DNA from: Nitzschia sp. DOCU1 | Lineage: Eukaryota > Bacillariophyta > Bacillariophyceae > Bacillariales > Bacillariaceae | Direction of reading: 5' to 3' | Assembly (NCBI GenBank): GCA_951394045.1 | Contig: OX595986.1 | Coordinates: 4,245,534-4,309,533, forward strand | DNA length: 64,000 bases | In this document: in pieces, positions 50,738 to 60,998 of the stretch | How positions within the stretch are numbered: the first letter of the stretch is position 1 | How the letters are laid out: each line of letters opens with the position of its first letter | Notes under the pieces: generated by a model | What the model was told of the DNA's origin: nothing | What the model saw: only the letters and a program-made list of their open reading frames with translations | The model's database searches: none | Program-made: the position numbers and the translations under genes

Positions 50738-52363
50738 TTAACGCCGGCTGTCGTCCGAATCAGATCTCGAGCTAGATACCGACCGACTGCGTCCTCGTCG
50801 TCCCCCACTGCCTCGTCCTCTTTTACGAGAATCTTCCGACGAGCGACTGCTACCACTGCTACTCGATCGGCTGCTCCCTGTCGAATCATCATCACTGCTT
50901 GGACTACGTCGGCGACGACCACTTTTCTCGGATTCAGAGCTTGGACCACGGCGGCGACGATCCAGTCTACCCGGAGGCGGACTTCGACGTAGCGGTGGTG
51001 GGCCAGGTAGAGGGCGCCCCCGGTCACCGTTACTCCTACTTCGGCTTCGGGATCGGTCACGAGGATCTCGTCGTCCGCGTCGACGGTACTCTTCTTCCTC
51101 TTGTTCCCTACGGCGGCGTCTACGGCGGCGATCCAATTCATCAAGACGGTCTTCAATATCTTCAATTTCGTCATCCAGCGCACAATCGTCCCCACGTTTA
51201 ACGACTCGTTTCTTCAAGACGGAAAGACGTCTCTCCAAATCCTCCATTTCATCCTCTTCAGAGTAATATCTGCGACGACCTCTACCAGGACTGCCGCCTC
51301 CTCGACGTCTATTGCGATCATCTGGGTGTCGTAGTGGCGGTGGTGGTGGAGCAAGTTGATGTTGTGGTGGTGGCGGCGGCAATGCCGGAGGATCGTCTCG
51401 ACGCCAACCGTTGCTTCGACGAAATTCATCTTCTTCTGCGGGGTGGTGGTATCTGTTAACTGGAGGAGGAGGCCCGTATTCCGCACTTCTACTTCTGTCT
51501 CGAGACGAACGACGGTTTCCTCTTCCTACGTCTCTTCGATAACCACCACGAGCATGTGGTGGCGGCGGTGGTGGCAGGTGGCCATCGTCATACCCCGGTG
51601 GCGGCGGTAAATGCCGAGGAGGGGGTCCTCGATCGTATCGAGACCTTGACCCACTGCGACGAGCCGGCATTTTTCGATCACTGTCCTGAGATCTTCGGTT
51701 GCTTCGGCTATCAGTCATTCGATCATCCGCGGCAGGTTGTTCTGATGGATGCGGAGGACTTACGGGAATTGGAACAGGGCGGGCACCCTCGCCGGCGTCG
51801 GCTACCTCTGGCACCAAATGGCGCACGGCAGCAGCCCGTCGATTGGCCTCTTGGACAAATCGATTCATGTCTGGATCATCCGCCCGTCCTGCCACATTAT
51901 TATTCGCAGGACCCCGTGCATATTGCTGTTGTTGCATACGGCCTCCTGGTTGATGACTGAGTTGCTTTTGCTGCGAAAGCTCCTTCTTTTTCGCCTCCAG
52001 CAATGTCCGCGGAATACCCGAAGCACTTTCCTGAGCCTCCACCAACAAAGTCCAGAGTTCTTTCGCAAACGTCGCCGACTCGTCCTCGCCTAGAAATCCC
52101 GCCAAGTCCAATTGCGCTCGTCGTGGATCGGGGTTGCTCCCATCACTTGGCAAAAAGAGATTAATAGCCGTGGAACTGACAATTTCATCATCAAAACCCA
52201 AAATCGACGTTACTTTTTGTTCGATCCATTGAGTTAACACGGGTTTATTAACCTTGTCGAGCTTGATTTTCTTGGAAAAATTGGCAGGAAACTTGGTGGA
52301 TTTAAGAGCTTTGCTTCTTTCTCGAGCGTCTGCGACCGACGCCGTCCCTTTGATGGATGGCAT
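50738..52363 (-). CDS. PWI-domain RS-rich splicing coactivator, SRRM1-like
   Basis: Single exon, 541 aa. The N-terminus holds the PWI domain (~residues 30-140: FPANFSKKIKLDKVNKPVLTQWIEQKVTSILGFDDEIVSSTAINLFL, FLGEDESATFAKELWTLLVEAQESASGIP), the RNA-binding module of SRm160/SRRM1, a spliceosome and exon-junction cofactor. The remainder is low complexity: Gln/Ala, then Pro-rich (PPPPPPHARGGY), then many Arg/Ser and Arg/Asp dipeptides (RDRSRSRSRSNGDR, SRSSSSGSSRSSEDSRKR). Nuclear speckle location is expected. Convergent with ATG12, 158 bp between the stops. Confidence 0.85.
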   Translation of the reverse strand: MPSIKGTASVADARERSKALKSTKFPANFSKKIKLDKVNKPVLTQWIEQKVTSILGFDDEIVSSTAINLFLPSDGSNPDPRRAQLDLAGFLGEDESATFAKELWTLLVEAQESASGIPRTLLEAKKKELSQQKQLSHQPGGRMQQQQYARGPANNNVAGRADDPDMNRFVQEANRRAAAVRHLVPEVADAGEGARPVPIPVSPPHPSEQPAADDRMTDSRSNRRSQDSDRKMPARRSGSRSRYDRGPPPRHLPPPPGYDDGHLPPPPPPHARGGYRRDVGRGNRRSSRDRSRSAEYGPPPPVNRYHHPAEEDEFRRSNGWRRDDPPALPPPPPQHQLAPPPPPLRHPDDRNRRRGGGSPGRGRRRYYSEEDEMEDLERRLSVLKKRVVKRGDDCALDDEIEDIEDRLDELDRRRRRRRREQEEEEYRRRGRRDPRDRSRSRSRSNGDRGRPLPGPPPLRRSPPPGRLDRRRRGPSSESEKSGRRRRSPSSDDDSTGSSRSSSSGSSRSSEDSRKRGRGSGGRRGRSRSVSSSRSDSDDSRR

Positions 52364-52895
52364 CTCGTGGAAAAATGTGCCTCTTTACCAATACCAAGTC
52401 CTTCTATGACCTTGCAAGGCGATACCTTTTTGGAATGATGAGCTGCTTGGATGTGAAGCCTCCGTTTTTGTGTGGTGAGTAAATACGTGTGGCAAGGAAG
52501 AAAGGAGAGAGAGATCGTCATCACCACGATGGGGAGTCTGCGAGAAAACGTCGTGCGGTTTTCGCGCGTCCGGAAACTCGCGACGTTGTGTTCTTCACGA
52601 CGACTGAATGAATGACTGACTCCTCGGTCCTTGACTCACTCGATCGAAAAACTACTGCTTCGGAGTCGAACATTATCAGATAAATAGTCGGACGCATTTC
52701 TTGACCATCAACACAGGCAAAGAAAAATAGAGCTCCATGTTCTAGTCTGCCAAGTACTCTCTGGGAGAAGAAGTTGCTACGTTCACAAACAAATGTGGCC
52801 TCGGCGTTTGAATTAGGAAGGGCGGGACAAAACGCCTATGATGATTTTTCACCAAGTCAAAACTTATGTTACAAAATAATGTAGTAATCATCAAA
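52364..52895. other. Spacer between SRRM1-like promoter and NicO-like 3' end
   Basis: About 530 bp; the SRRM1-like gene's upstream region and the neighbour's 3' flank. Nothing recognised. Confidence 0.3.
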
Positions 52896-53959
52896 CTAAG
52901 GAAATACAACATCCAGTTTTCCTATGGCAAGAAGCAAAAGCCACATCGTTCCGACCAAGACGCTCAAACTGGCGGAGAACAAATGAATCTGAAACTCAAG
53001 CTTGGTTCGCCTGCCAACACGTGAACTGCAAATTCCGTAGAAGCTTGCAAAACATCCCATTGTTAACGTACTGGCCACACAAAAGCACGAAAGGTAAATC
53101 GAAGCAAGTTTCCAGTCATGAAGTTGGACCGCCGGAATCACGCCCAAAACGCCTCCTGGCCCAGCCAAGCCGTGAACGATTCCAGCCAAAACGGCAATGG
53201 TTCTTGCAGAGAAACGCCGGCTGGTATCGGCAAGACTTTCGCGAATTCGTTCCGAAGTAGTCGAACGAGGGGAGCTCTTTGCCGAGCTTCTTGTCGAACT
53301 TCTTGCGTCCAATTCCAAAGTCGATGATATGGGCTGATCCGCTATCAAGTGTGTCAAAGTATCAAGTCTTGCTTCCTCTTGATGATGAGGGTCATCGTGG
53401 TACGAACCCTCACCTTGCAGCAAGTCTTTCTCCAGTACTTCCATGGGAGCTTCATCATCGGCAGCAATATCCACTGGGGGCAACTCGACGCGGCCTTGAT
53501 ATTCATGCCTCTTGCGAAAGGCTCGGCGGAATCCATACGTACCCAGGAACAACATGAAAATTCCAACAAGGGACTCAAAAAAGTGCGACACGGTCTCGGG
53601 TATTTCAATCGTTTCTGAATCCTCACTTTTGGCAGCGTCATGGATAATGAATGCCACTCCCACAAGCAACAATCCAGTGGAATGTCCAAGCCCCCATCGA
53701 ACGCCAAGAAAGAACGAAGTGCAAAAATCTGACACAGCACTGAGAGTAACCAACGCACTCAAATGATCTGGCCCCGTCAAGACATGAACAATACCCAAGC
53801 CCTGATGACGCGAGATAAGAAAGAGTTGAAAGCACAGTGAGGATTCGCCTGTGATTTCACCACATTGCAGTCCAAGATCTGTATTTTTTCATCTCTAGAG
53901 AAATCACGTACCACCCCAGTGCCAATCAGTGCGGCCACATTAGTCTCCGCAGGGGCCAT
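52896..53959 (-). CDS. NicO/UreH-like multi-pass membrane transporter
   Basis: Two exons, 53959-53912 (16 codons) and 53801-52896, 110-nt intron, phase 0 join ALIGTGV|GLGIVHVLTGPDHLSALVTLSA; 317 aa. The HxxxGPDHLSA element with adjacent membrane helices, repeated later as GIVHGLAGPGGVLGVIPA, is characteristic of the nickel/cobalt transporter-like (NicO, UreH/HupE-related) fold. Six or more hydrophobic spans are visible, with a long Ser-rich cytosolic loop (LDARSSTRSSAKSSPRSTTSERIR) in the middle. The second HxxxGP motif has lost the Asp-His of GPDH, so metal specificity is uncertain; a function in Ni, Co or another small substrate is inference. Confidence 0.72.
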
Positions 53960-54278
53960 TGTGGATGAAAGTCGAATATGAAAAGAAGATACCCTTGTCT
54001 GCACTCCTGTACAAACAACTGAATGTTTGCATTGATGAGTGGTGTTGATGAGAGTGCAGGAGATTGACACCCCACACTACGAAAGAGTTCCAAAAGATCT
54101 CTCGCCCTTTGCTTCGCAGCGTGTGGAGTGTGGCGGGAATTGTGATGGCGCGATGACGTCATATTTTCGGACGCCATACGGACAGCGTCCGATACTTCTC
54201 ATGCTAGTTGAGGAGAGAGCACGCCCCTCGAAAGAACAGCAACAACTGATGCTAATAGCTAGAGCGGAAAAGAGAGGA
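53960..54278. other. Spacer between NicO-like start and SEC6-like stop
   Basis: 319 bp, GC-balanced, includes TGACGTCA-like word at 54154-54161. Nothing else recognised. Confidence 0.3.
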
Positions 54279-56024
54279 CTATAGTTTCTTAAACATAGAT
54301 GATAATTCCCGATCATCTTTGCCCTTCGTCAGACGCTTTTTGATTCCCTTGAATGGCTCCCAGTGTTTCTCTTCGCCCGACGACGAATCATCGTCGGATG
54401 TCTGGCTTCGAGTATCCTTTGGGTCTTTCACCAAACCACCACACAATGAATTCTCTTGGGTTATCCGTTCTTCGTACATAGTGCGGAGCACTTCGTCCAA
54501 TCGGAGGCCCACACTCTGATCAATGGTGATTCTTGTCTGAGGCTGTTCTTGCTTGACCATTGCAGACATTAACTTGAGCTCTGTAGCCATCATTTTGACC
54601 TCCCTTTCAACATTGTAATGCTCATTCTTGGGACCCAATAAGAGCCATAGGTCAGATAGGAAGTGTCTCGTCACTGCCGAATCAGCTCCCGATATCTTCT
54701 TGTGCACAACGACAACAAATTCGTCAAGGCTTTCGTTCTCCTTTCGGTCCACTGCTAACCACATGCATTCAATGAATACCACAAAAACTGATAGCTCGTC
54801 GACGACTAGCCGTGTAAGTGCCGGGCTATCTCGGGCCAACGTCAGAAAGTAATCTTGAAAGACTTGTATGTCATATGACATCCGCATGATGGCTCGTCGG
54901 CTGCTCATGAAAGCAATTTTACGGGCACGCCTGCCGGACAAGACTGGTTTCATGGCACGTCTAAGTTTGTGTGCCTTCTTGACAAAGGATTGGGTGTAAA
55001 AGACAACTGTCGCGCGAACCATGGCGCCTACAACCTTGTGGTACAAAAAGTCATGTTCGATATAGTCCCGAAGGTCGGAAAGGTAGTCTTCAAACGTTCG
55101 AACAATCGCCACCGCAACCTCGTTGTGCGTCAGAACATCTTCCCACTCTCGTGTAAAGAGATTCGATGCAATATTCGAATTTCGGATGTTGTGCATAATG
55201 TAATTGACGGCACGCTGGGACGCGTTGACGGCATCGGCTGAAAATATCGAAACCAGATCGGCTGCCTCTCGTCGAACAATAGACGTTAGCGAGTCACCTT
55301 GTTGCCTCTCTTCCCAGTCTAGATCAGGGAAGTGTTCTGCCACTTGTCGCATCATCTCTTCCAGTTTCTCCAACATGCGCATCAGATCGTTCGCGGCAGC
55401 TATTGACGATTCCACATCATGAAGAAAAGTATAGCGATATTGGGTGTGATGATACCACAGGTTTCGCACAATCGATAGAACGGCCTCCACAGTCACAGCG
55501 TTCCCAGCGTCGGTCGAGACGATGCACTTGGCTCGGAGATAGTCTTCTAGTAGACTCAACTGCGAATCAATCAAATGGAACACATCTTCAGGTAGCGATG
55601 TTGTGAGGGAACCAGAAACCGAAGATACATGAATTGGATGCCTTATTCTATAGAAAAGTAGAAAGAATGAACGAGTATCAATATCAGACAATCGACAGCG
55701 CGTACTAGCTGGAAGTCTCTCTTTCAGTACAGTCAGTACTTACTCATAGGCGGTCGTCATGCACTCAAGTCCGTTCACCCGAAAACTGGAAAGAAAATCT
55801 TCCTGTGACGTTTTGCTCAAAAATGAAACGTACTCATCTTCTCGAATACTATCTTGTTCCGCTCTATTATCTTTCATGGCCCTTTTATTACCTTTCGAAG
55901 GGTTCTTTATGACAAGTACCGCGTTTCCTCGTCGCAACGCTGTAAACACTGCATCTTCCGCAGTCTTGAGTTGAGCCGGAGTCGGCGCTTGAGATCGCTT
56001 TCGCTTCGGAAGGACGCTCTTCAT
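54279..56024 (-). CDS. Exocyst complex component SEC6/EXOC3-like, short
   Basis: Two exons, 56024-55744 and 55647-54279, 96-nt intron, phase 2 join TTAYE|IRHP; 549 aa. The part EWEDVLTHNEVAVAIVRTFEDYLSDLRDYIEHDFLYHKVVGAMVRATVVFYTQSFVKKAHKLRR matches the late helical segment of SEC6 (NEVALTLVRTLEDF..DLE.YL....Y.K.V.ALV...V.FYI..L..KA), and the rest is rod-like helix as expected for the CATCHR fold. SEC6 tethers secretory vesicles at the plasma membrane. Family proteins are usually about 750 aa, so the N-terminal third is missing or lies in exons I cannot find; the N-terminal exon is rich in basic residues (MKSVLPKRKRSQAP) and not typical. Confidence 0.62.
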
Positions 56025-56730
56025 GATTATCCTTCCCTATCTCGCGCTTCTTACTGGCTACCGTGATCGAGATATCGCTTCTCTGTTATCACGAATGATC
56101 ATTTGTGAGATCTTTCCATTGGAACGGATCCGTTGTAATCAACATCCGTCACATTGTGGACCATCGAACGGCGACCCGCGATAATACTGGACGCGGCGGG
56201 AGTGAACCACGATCTGCGAAAATTCTTCAACGGAGCGGGCGTTTCATTCCTGGTATTTATTTAGTCCAGCGAGTCGAATATCGGCGCCCCGCCGCCGCCC
56301 GTCGTTTGCTCCCGGGACTATTCTGTCTAGTACCTTCAGGAAGAGCTACTGATGCTCGTAGCTTTCAAATGCAACGACGGAGATTCGTTACTCAACGCGA
56401 TTGTGTAATGTTCGCTTGTTACAAGCATGTATATCTAAGTGGAACCGCTGAGGCGATGATAGTTCTTGATTGTTGGCAAAGCGGAATCATGCTAGGGTGA
56501 GATGCGCCGCTGGTAAGCACGTAAGTTGATTCTTTAACAAAGCAGGAATCGACCTTTTATCATAGTAGCAGAAGACCGATGACGCTAGTAATACAATTTT
56601 ACTAAAGTCCCAAGCCTGAAGAGTTGGCTCATCCCGATTTTGTATAAAAACATCGATGTAGTCTTGTCTGGTTTTGCTACATATCTGGTACCAGCGGCAG
56701 TCAAGTCGAAATGGAAAAGACCAAAACGTG
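56025..56730. other. Spacer before tRNA gene
   Basis: About 700 bp with one 131-codon plus frame (56105-56500) with no family features; composition does not support coding. Nothing else recognised. Confidence 0.4.
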
Positions 56731-56802
56731 AGCCACGAGGGAGGATCGAACTCCCGGCCTTTGCATTACGAATGCAATGCTCTACCACTAAGCTATCGCG
56801 GC
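56731..56802 (-). tRNA. tRNA-Thr (anticodon CGT)
   Basis: Minus-strand cloverleaf: acceptor GCCGCGA/TCGTGGC (one G-T), D arm TA-GCTTAGTGGTAGAGC, anticodon stem TTGCA/TGCAA with loop TTCGTAA (anticodon CGT, reads ACG), variable AGGCC, T arm GGGAGTTCGATCCTCCC, discriminator T, no intron. Internal A box (TAGCTTAGTGG) and B box (GAGTTCGATCC) for RNA polymerase III are visible. Discriminator T is unusual for a Thr tRNA but the arms are complete. Confidence 0.9.
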
Positions 56803-57291
56803 GTACATAATTAACGAGCATTTAGATTATAAAAAGAGATAATAATTGTATCTTTCAATCTCACACCTTGCACCTCCGCCGCTTTCTTCCTCTACTACTC
56901 TAAAAATGCTAGATCCAAAGTAGTAAAGCGCCCCTCGTTCATGTTTACAATCATTCTGCAGAAAATGGCCAGGATCGTTTTTTATAGAGAATATCCCCGA
57001 CCTCCATGAAGTGTGTTCCATTTCGACTTGTAGTTCCGGTGGGATTCGATTTTTGGGTGCGTGGGAGTCAAAATTGCCGGTGTGATTCAATTGTGGTCAA
57101 CGACATGACTTGCCCGTGGGGATGGTTGTTCTTACGCTACGTCGTCTTCTCCTGGCATTGGTCATAGACGTGTGAGTAAAAAGGTCACCCCCAGAGTGGC
57201 GTGAAATGACTCCTGGAGGCTCTCATTGTTTTGGATCCAAACAAACGTTCAAGGCATTGAGGGAAAAGAGAAAAAGCAATTCTCCGCTACC
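56803..57291. other. Spacer between tRNA and LRR gene
   Basis: About 490 bp holding the LRR gene's promoter and likely the tRNA 5' flank. No other gene recognised; see rejected items for the overlapping 288-codon frame. Confidence 0.35.
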
Positions 57292-59334
57292 ATGGACCCC
57301 GAGCAAGTTGTTATTGCAGCCCACGTTGGAGTTGCCGTTGGACTCCCCACGACGGAGAGTTACACGTATCATTGTACTCCTGATGGGTATGAAGCCGATC
57401 CTCCCATGGCGGAGTCGGCTGTGGTCGCCCCTCCGCCAAGACCGCCGCATCATCCAAGTGGTCTCGGTTTCGTTGATCTTTGCTGTTCCTCGAGGGATGT
57501 TATCTACCTCGAAAACAGTGAGGACCCGCAGGATAGGGATAACTCTTCCGACGAGAAATCGTCTAGGTGCTATTTCTGCACTTTGTGGATGTTTATCTTC
57601 TCGTTCATTGTTGCCGCCATTTCGTTGGCAGTTGTGGTCGGCTATGTTTTTGACCTCTTTCAACCGGCCTCGGAGAAGAATCAGGATCCTCACGGCAAAA
57701 CTTCAAACACTAAAGGGGACGGACTGCAACCCAGCGCTAATGTTTCGCCAATCGATGAGTTTTACGACAAAAATCGCGAGAGCTACTACGGATTCTTGCA
57801 TGGCTTTGTGGGCACCCCCGCTCCTTTCACGGTGCAAGAAAAGGCGCTTGAGTGGATGGCCTTTGAGGACGTACCCAGGAAAGACATGGACGAGAACAGT
57901 GTCTGGCAGCGCTTTGCCCTGGTTGTTTGGTACTTTGACCAAGGAGGTCCTACTCTTTGGAGCACATTTAACGACGATCAAGCCGCCGGGTGGATCAACC
58001 ACGGTGCCGGCGTACACGAATGTGACTGGAAAGGCGTTGACTGCAACGATGCCCTCGAAGTCACTGGCCTAGTGCTTCGCTCTGGTTTGGGCATTACTCT
58101 CGCCGGTAATTCGTTGTCTACTGAACTCGGAGTGCTCACTGCCTTGGGCACCTTGGACTTCAGTGGCCACCGCCTACAGGGTAGCATTCCAGACGAGTGG
58201 GCTTCGCTCACAAATCTAGGTACGTGTTGGAGGCTTTGTTCATGAGAATGTCACACACGCAGATACTTATAGCACTTTCGTCTTAACTCCCTTTCGTCAA
58301 GTTTCCCTGAGCCTTGGCAGAAACCTTTTGGGTTCCACAATCCCCGAGTGGATTGGCGATTTGTCCCACCTCGCGTCGCTCTCTTTGAATGATAATGACT
58401 TCACTGGCTGGGTGCCCGACTCTTTGAATACCCTGACGGGTTTACGTAAGTACTTCGACTTGAACCCGCCGAGACCTTGTCGTCGAGCCTGGCGTTGAGC
58501 TCACCTTTAGTGAAATATAGAGCGTCTCGAGCTTAACGGGAATGTCAACCTTGAGGCTGTCCTTGATGACCTTGCGAACAACTTGACGCAGCTGGAGCAC
58601 TTGAGAATCTCCAACACACGAATCAGAGGACATATTCCCGAGGCGAAAGCATCTCGCCCGTTCTTTGGGCAAGCACTCGAGTCCTTTCAGGCTGCCGGAG
58701 TGCCGTTGACGGGAACTATTCCTTCTACCATTGGGCTCTGGTCGAACCTCGAAACGCTATTGTTGGAGAACATAAACGAGATAAATGGCACAATCCCTAC
58801 GGAGATTGGGAGGTAAGAATGAATGATCGGATGTCTCGAATGAAATGAACATGACATACCTAACTCGAACCCTTTGCTAGTCTAACGAAGTTGCGTGTCC
58901 TAGACATCATGTTTCTAACGAACTTACATGGAACGATGCCGACTGAGCTTGGTAACTTAAGGAGCTTGGTAGAGTTGAATTTGGAATTTTCCAGCAGCAC
59001 AGGCACCCTTCCCACCGAATTTGGACAACTGACGAACTTGGTCACGATGAGGCTGTCAAACAATAATGATATAAACGGAACAGTGCCTTCGGAATGGGGT
59101 CAAATGCAATCTTTGCGTAAGTCAGGAAGGCGTGTCTTACAACAATCTGATTTCTTTGCTAATTATTTCATCGTCTTTGATGCTGAAGGCCATTTGTACA
59201 TCGAGGCGACTTCGATTGATTCCGTGGATGCTGCAATCTGCAATATTGGTCTGGTTGATTTTGAAGCTGATTGTCATCATTCTGCCTTCGAGATGGCCTG
59301 CCCCTGCTGCACCATTTGTCATCATAACCCGTGA
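57292..59334 (+). CDS. LRR-repeat single-pass membrane protein
   Basis: Five exons: 57292-58219, 58302-58445, 58521-58812, 58881-59116 and 59189-59334, introns of 82, 75, 68 and 72 nt; 581 aa. The N-terminal part is cytosolic and disordered, then a membrane span (CTLWMFIFSFIVAAISLAVVVGYVF), then an extracellular N-cap region (VWQRFALVVWYFDQGGPTLWSTFNDDQAAGW...HECDWKGVDCN, the Cys pair typical of plant-like LRR caps) and LRRs of the plant type (LxxLxxLDxSxNxLxGxIP): LGTLDFSGHRLQGSIPDEW, LASLSLNDNDFTGWVPDSL, LRISNTRIRGHIPEA, LETLLLENINEINGTIPTEIG and so on, ending FEADCHHSAFEMACPCCTIC, a Cys-rich cap. No kinase domain follows. Diatoms have many of these; ligand unknown. The last intron is a multiple of three and retention would not shift frame. 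Confidence 0.8.
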
Positions 59335-59663
59335 GGATTTAGACGCCTGAAGTAAATGCAGTGGTGTCATGCTGGAACGTCATGCTGGGGTTTCATGGCT
59401 AACTAGTTGGAGCAGGCGCCTCTGGGTCGTAAACTGCATTCTTGTATAGGAAATCGAGAAAAAAATCTAATCATCAATAACGTGTCCTTGGTGCTGTAGG
59501 GCGATCCGTCATCTGTTCATATTTATAGCACCGGTAGACTGGAACACCCGATATACTACGTACTTGTCTACTACTGTCTGTGCCCTCTTTCAGTACTAGA
59601 CGGCCGGCAGGGATGTTGTGTTATGCTCGCGTCGGCCCTTCCAACAATGGTTGAGGATCCATT

Positions 59664-59740
59664 GGGTTTTCTGAAGTGACAGAAGTCGTTCCGGCCGGAT
59701 TTGAGCGGTCATGGTCGTTGCTTTTGATTTAGGCAGCCAC
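59664..59740. repeat. Dispersed repeat, copy 1 (left of FAM32A-like gene)
   Basis: GGGTTTTCTGAAGTGAC...GTCGTTCCGGCCG..TT..G..GCGGTCA.GGT...TTAG.CAGCC; matches 60575-60654 with substitutions and small gaps. Confidence 0.6.
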
Positions 59741-59774
59741 TCTTTTCGCCTTTATCGTACTACGATACTAGTAC

Positions 59775-59829
59775 TTTTCGCTGCATTAATAGTACTATAT
59801 CATAGCTACTATTAAAGCAGCGAAGAGTG
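59775..59829. repeat. Inverted repeat hairpin
   Basis: CTTTTCGCTGCATTAATAG at the left arm and, at the right, CTATTAAAGCAGCGAAGAG (its reverse complement with 2 mismatches in 19), separated by about 17 bp. The right arm is the start of the dispersed segment shared with 4746-4773. Confidence 0.6.
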
Positions 59830-60061
59830 CGTGCTATCCAGTTGTTGGTTATTTATTGCTTTATACTATCATCCACCCACCTACCCATGCATTGTACGAT
59901 ACGCTGAACCTACGGACTGTAGGTAGGTACGATACGACAAGTGACTGTCAGTCATCGTACGTAGTAGTACAGACCGGAAGACGACCCAATCGACTTGCCT
60001 CTCGTGCGAGGCCCATCGCGTCTCAAGCAAGCCCCGTCGCGGTAGCGCACCAACACACAAG

Positions 60062-60487
60062 ATGGCTGAGAGTGAGAGAGCTTCGGAGAAAAACCACACA
60101 GGGGGTGATGCCATTGAGATTGTTCAACAATCACCACACGACAATAAAGCAATGACCAAAACTGCGTTCATGGGAGGCTCTCTGGCCTTCAAGGGCGAGA
60201 AAAAGAAATCGACAAAGAAGTCGACAAAATCCAAGCACAAACTCGAAAAAGAAAAACTCAAGGATGACACTCCGAAACTGGGCGACGAAGAAGAAGAAGT
60301 AGAAGACGAGGACATGACGGAAGCAGAACGACGTGCTCTAAGACGAAGGCTTGAACAGCAACGCAAGGACAACGAAAAGATTGCGAAGAAGAGTCACAGA
60401 GAAAGGGTCGAGGAATTAAATGAACATCTGGGTTCACTGACGGAACTGAATGACATTCCAAGGGTTTCCGCGGCCGGAAATGGATAG
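60062..60487 (+). CDS. FAM32A-like nuclear protein
   Basis: Single exon, 141 aa. A basic Lys-rich middle (FKGEKKKSTKKSTKSKHKLEKEKLKDD) and acidic patch (GDEEEEVEDEDMTEAERRALRRRLEQQRKDNEKIAKK), then the C-terminal signature SHRERVEELNEHLGSLTELNDIPRVSAAGNG, equivalent to human FAM32A SHRQRVEDFNRHLDTLTEHYDIPKVS. FAM32A is a small factor of the spliceosome catalytic centre that stabilises the 3' splice site. The N-terminal KGPLKLKG block of human FAM32A is represented by MGGSLAFKGEKKK. The gene lies between two copies of a dispersed repeat. Confidence 0.85.
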   Translation: MAESERASEKNHTGGDAIEIVQQSPHDNKAMTKTAFMGGSLAFKGEKKKSTKKSTKSKHKLEKEKLKDDTPKLGDEEEEVEDEDMTEAERRALRRRLEQQRKDNEKIAKKSHRERVEELNEHLGSLTELNDIPRVSAAGNG

Positions 60488-60998
60488 ATTCTTTGGCGAA
60501 ATGCAGGGATCAACGGGGATAATATCGTCTTTCCGTGTACGAAAGTAACTATTTTTTGCTTCGAAATAGCTACTGGGGTTTTCTAGAGTGACATTTGTCG
60601 TTCCGGCCGTATTCTGCTTGCGGTCAAGGTAGCGTCTAATTATTAGACAGCCGCTGTTACACATCTGGATTATTTGAAGAATAGTATGAGGTTCCCACAG
60701 TACTTTTTTCTGTTCTTACTTTTACCTTCGACTACTAATATCGACGCATGATGCAGCACCTACTAACTTTGCAATGAAGACGACGACGACCAGTAGACTC
60801 TTTGATTAAGTGGACTCATCATTTCTTGTTCGTAGTGGACGTGTGGCGGTGCCGTCATGTGATTGCCCAACAACATTTTGACCTAAAGCTGCAGTTTCTC
60901 CAGTTGGTTCATTGCGATCCCTCTATTCGTTATTCGGATTGACTGCCTGCTAAATTCTTGCGTTGAATCGATTCTCAAGCCCGTGCTGGATCATCATC
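60488..60998. other. Spacer with repeat copy 2
   Basis: Contains repeat 60575-60654 and the promoter of the TCF25-like gene. Nothing else recognised. Confidence 0.4.
60575..60654. repeat. Dispersed repeat, copy 2 (right of FAM32A-like gene)
   Basis: GGGGTTTTCTAGAGTGACATTTGTCGTTCCGGCCG... GCGGTCAAGG ... TTAGACAGCC; partner of 59664-59740. Confidence 0.6.

Larger units (their letters stand above)
59335..60061. other. Spacer with hairpin and dispersed-repeat copies
   Basis: Contains repeat copy 59664-59740, the hairpin at 59775-59829 and the dispersed segment at 59814-59841, also found at 4746-4773. No gene. Confidence 0.55.

Noticed and set aside
56105..56500. 131-codon plus frame
   Set aside because: No domains, Arg-rich composition, no splice support.
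57206..58072. 288-codon plus-strand frame overlapping the LRR gene and starting upstream of its ATG
   Set aside because: It runs in another frame over the first LRR exon. Its translation is Arg/Ser/Thr-rich without family features, while the LRR frame has clear domains, splice joins and a strong start context (ACCATGG).
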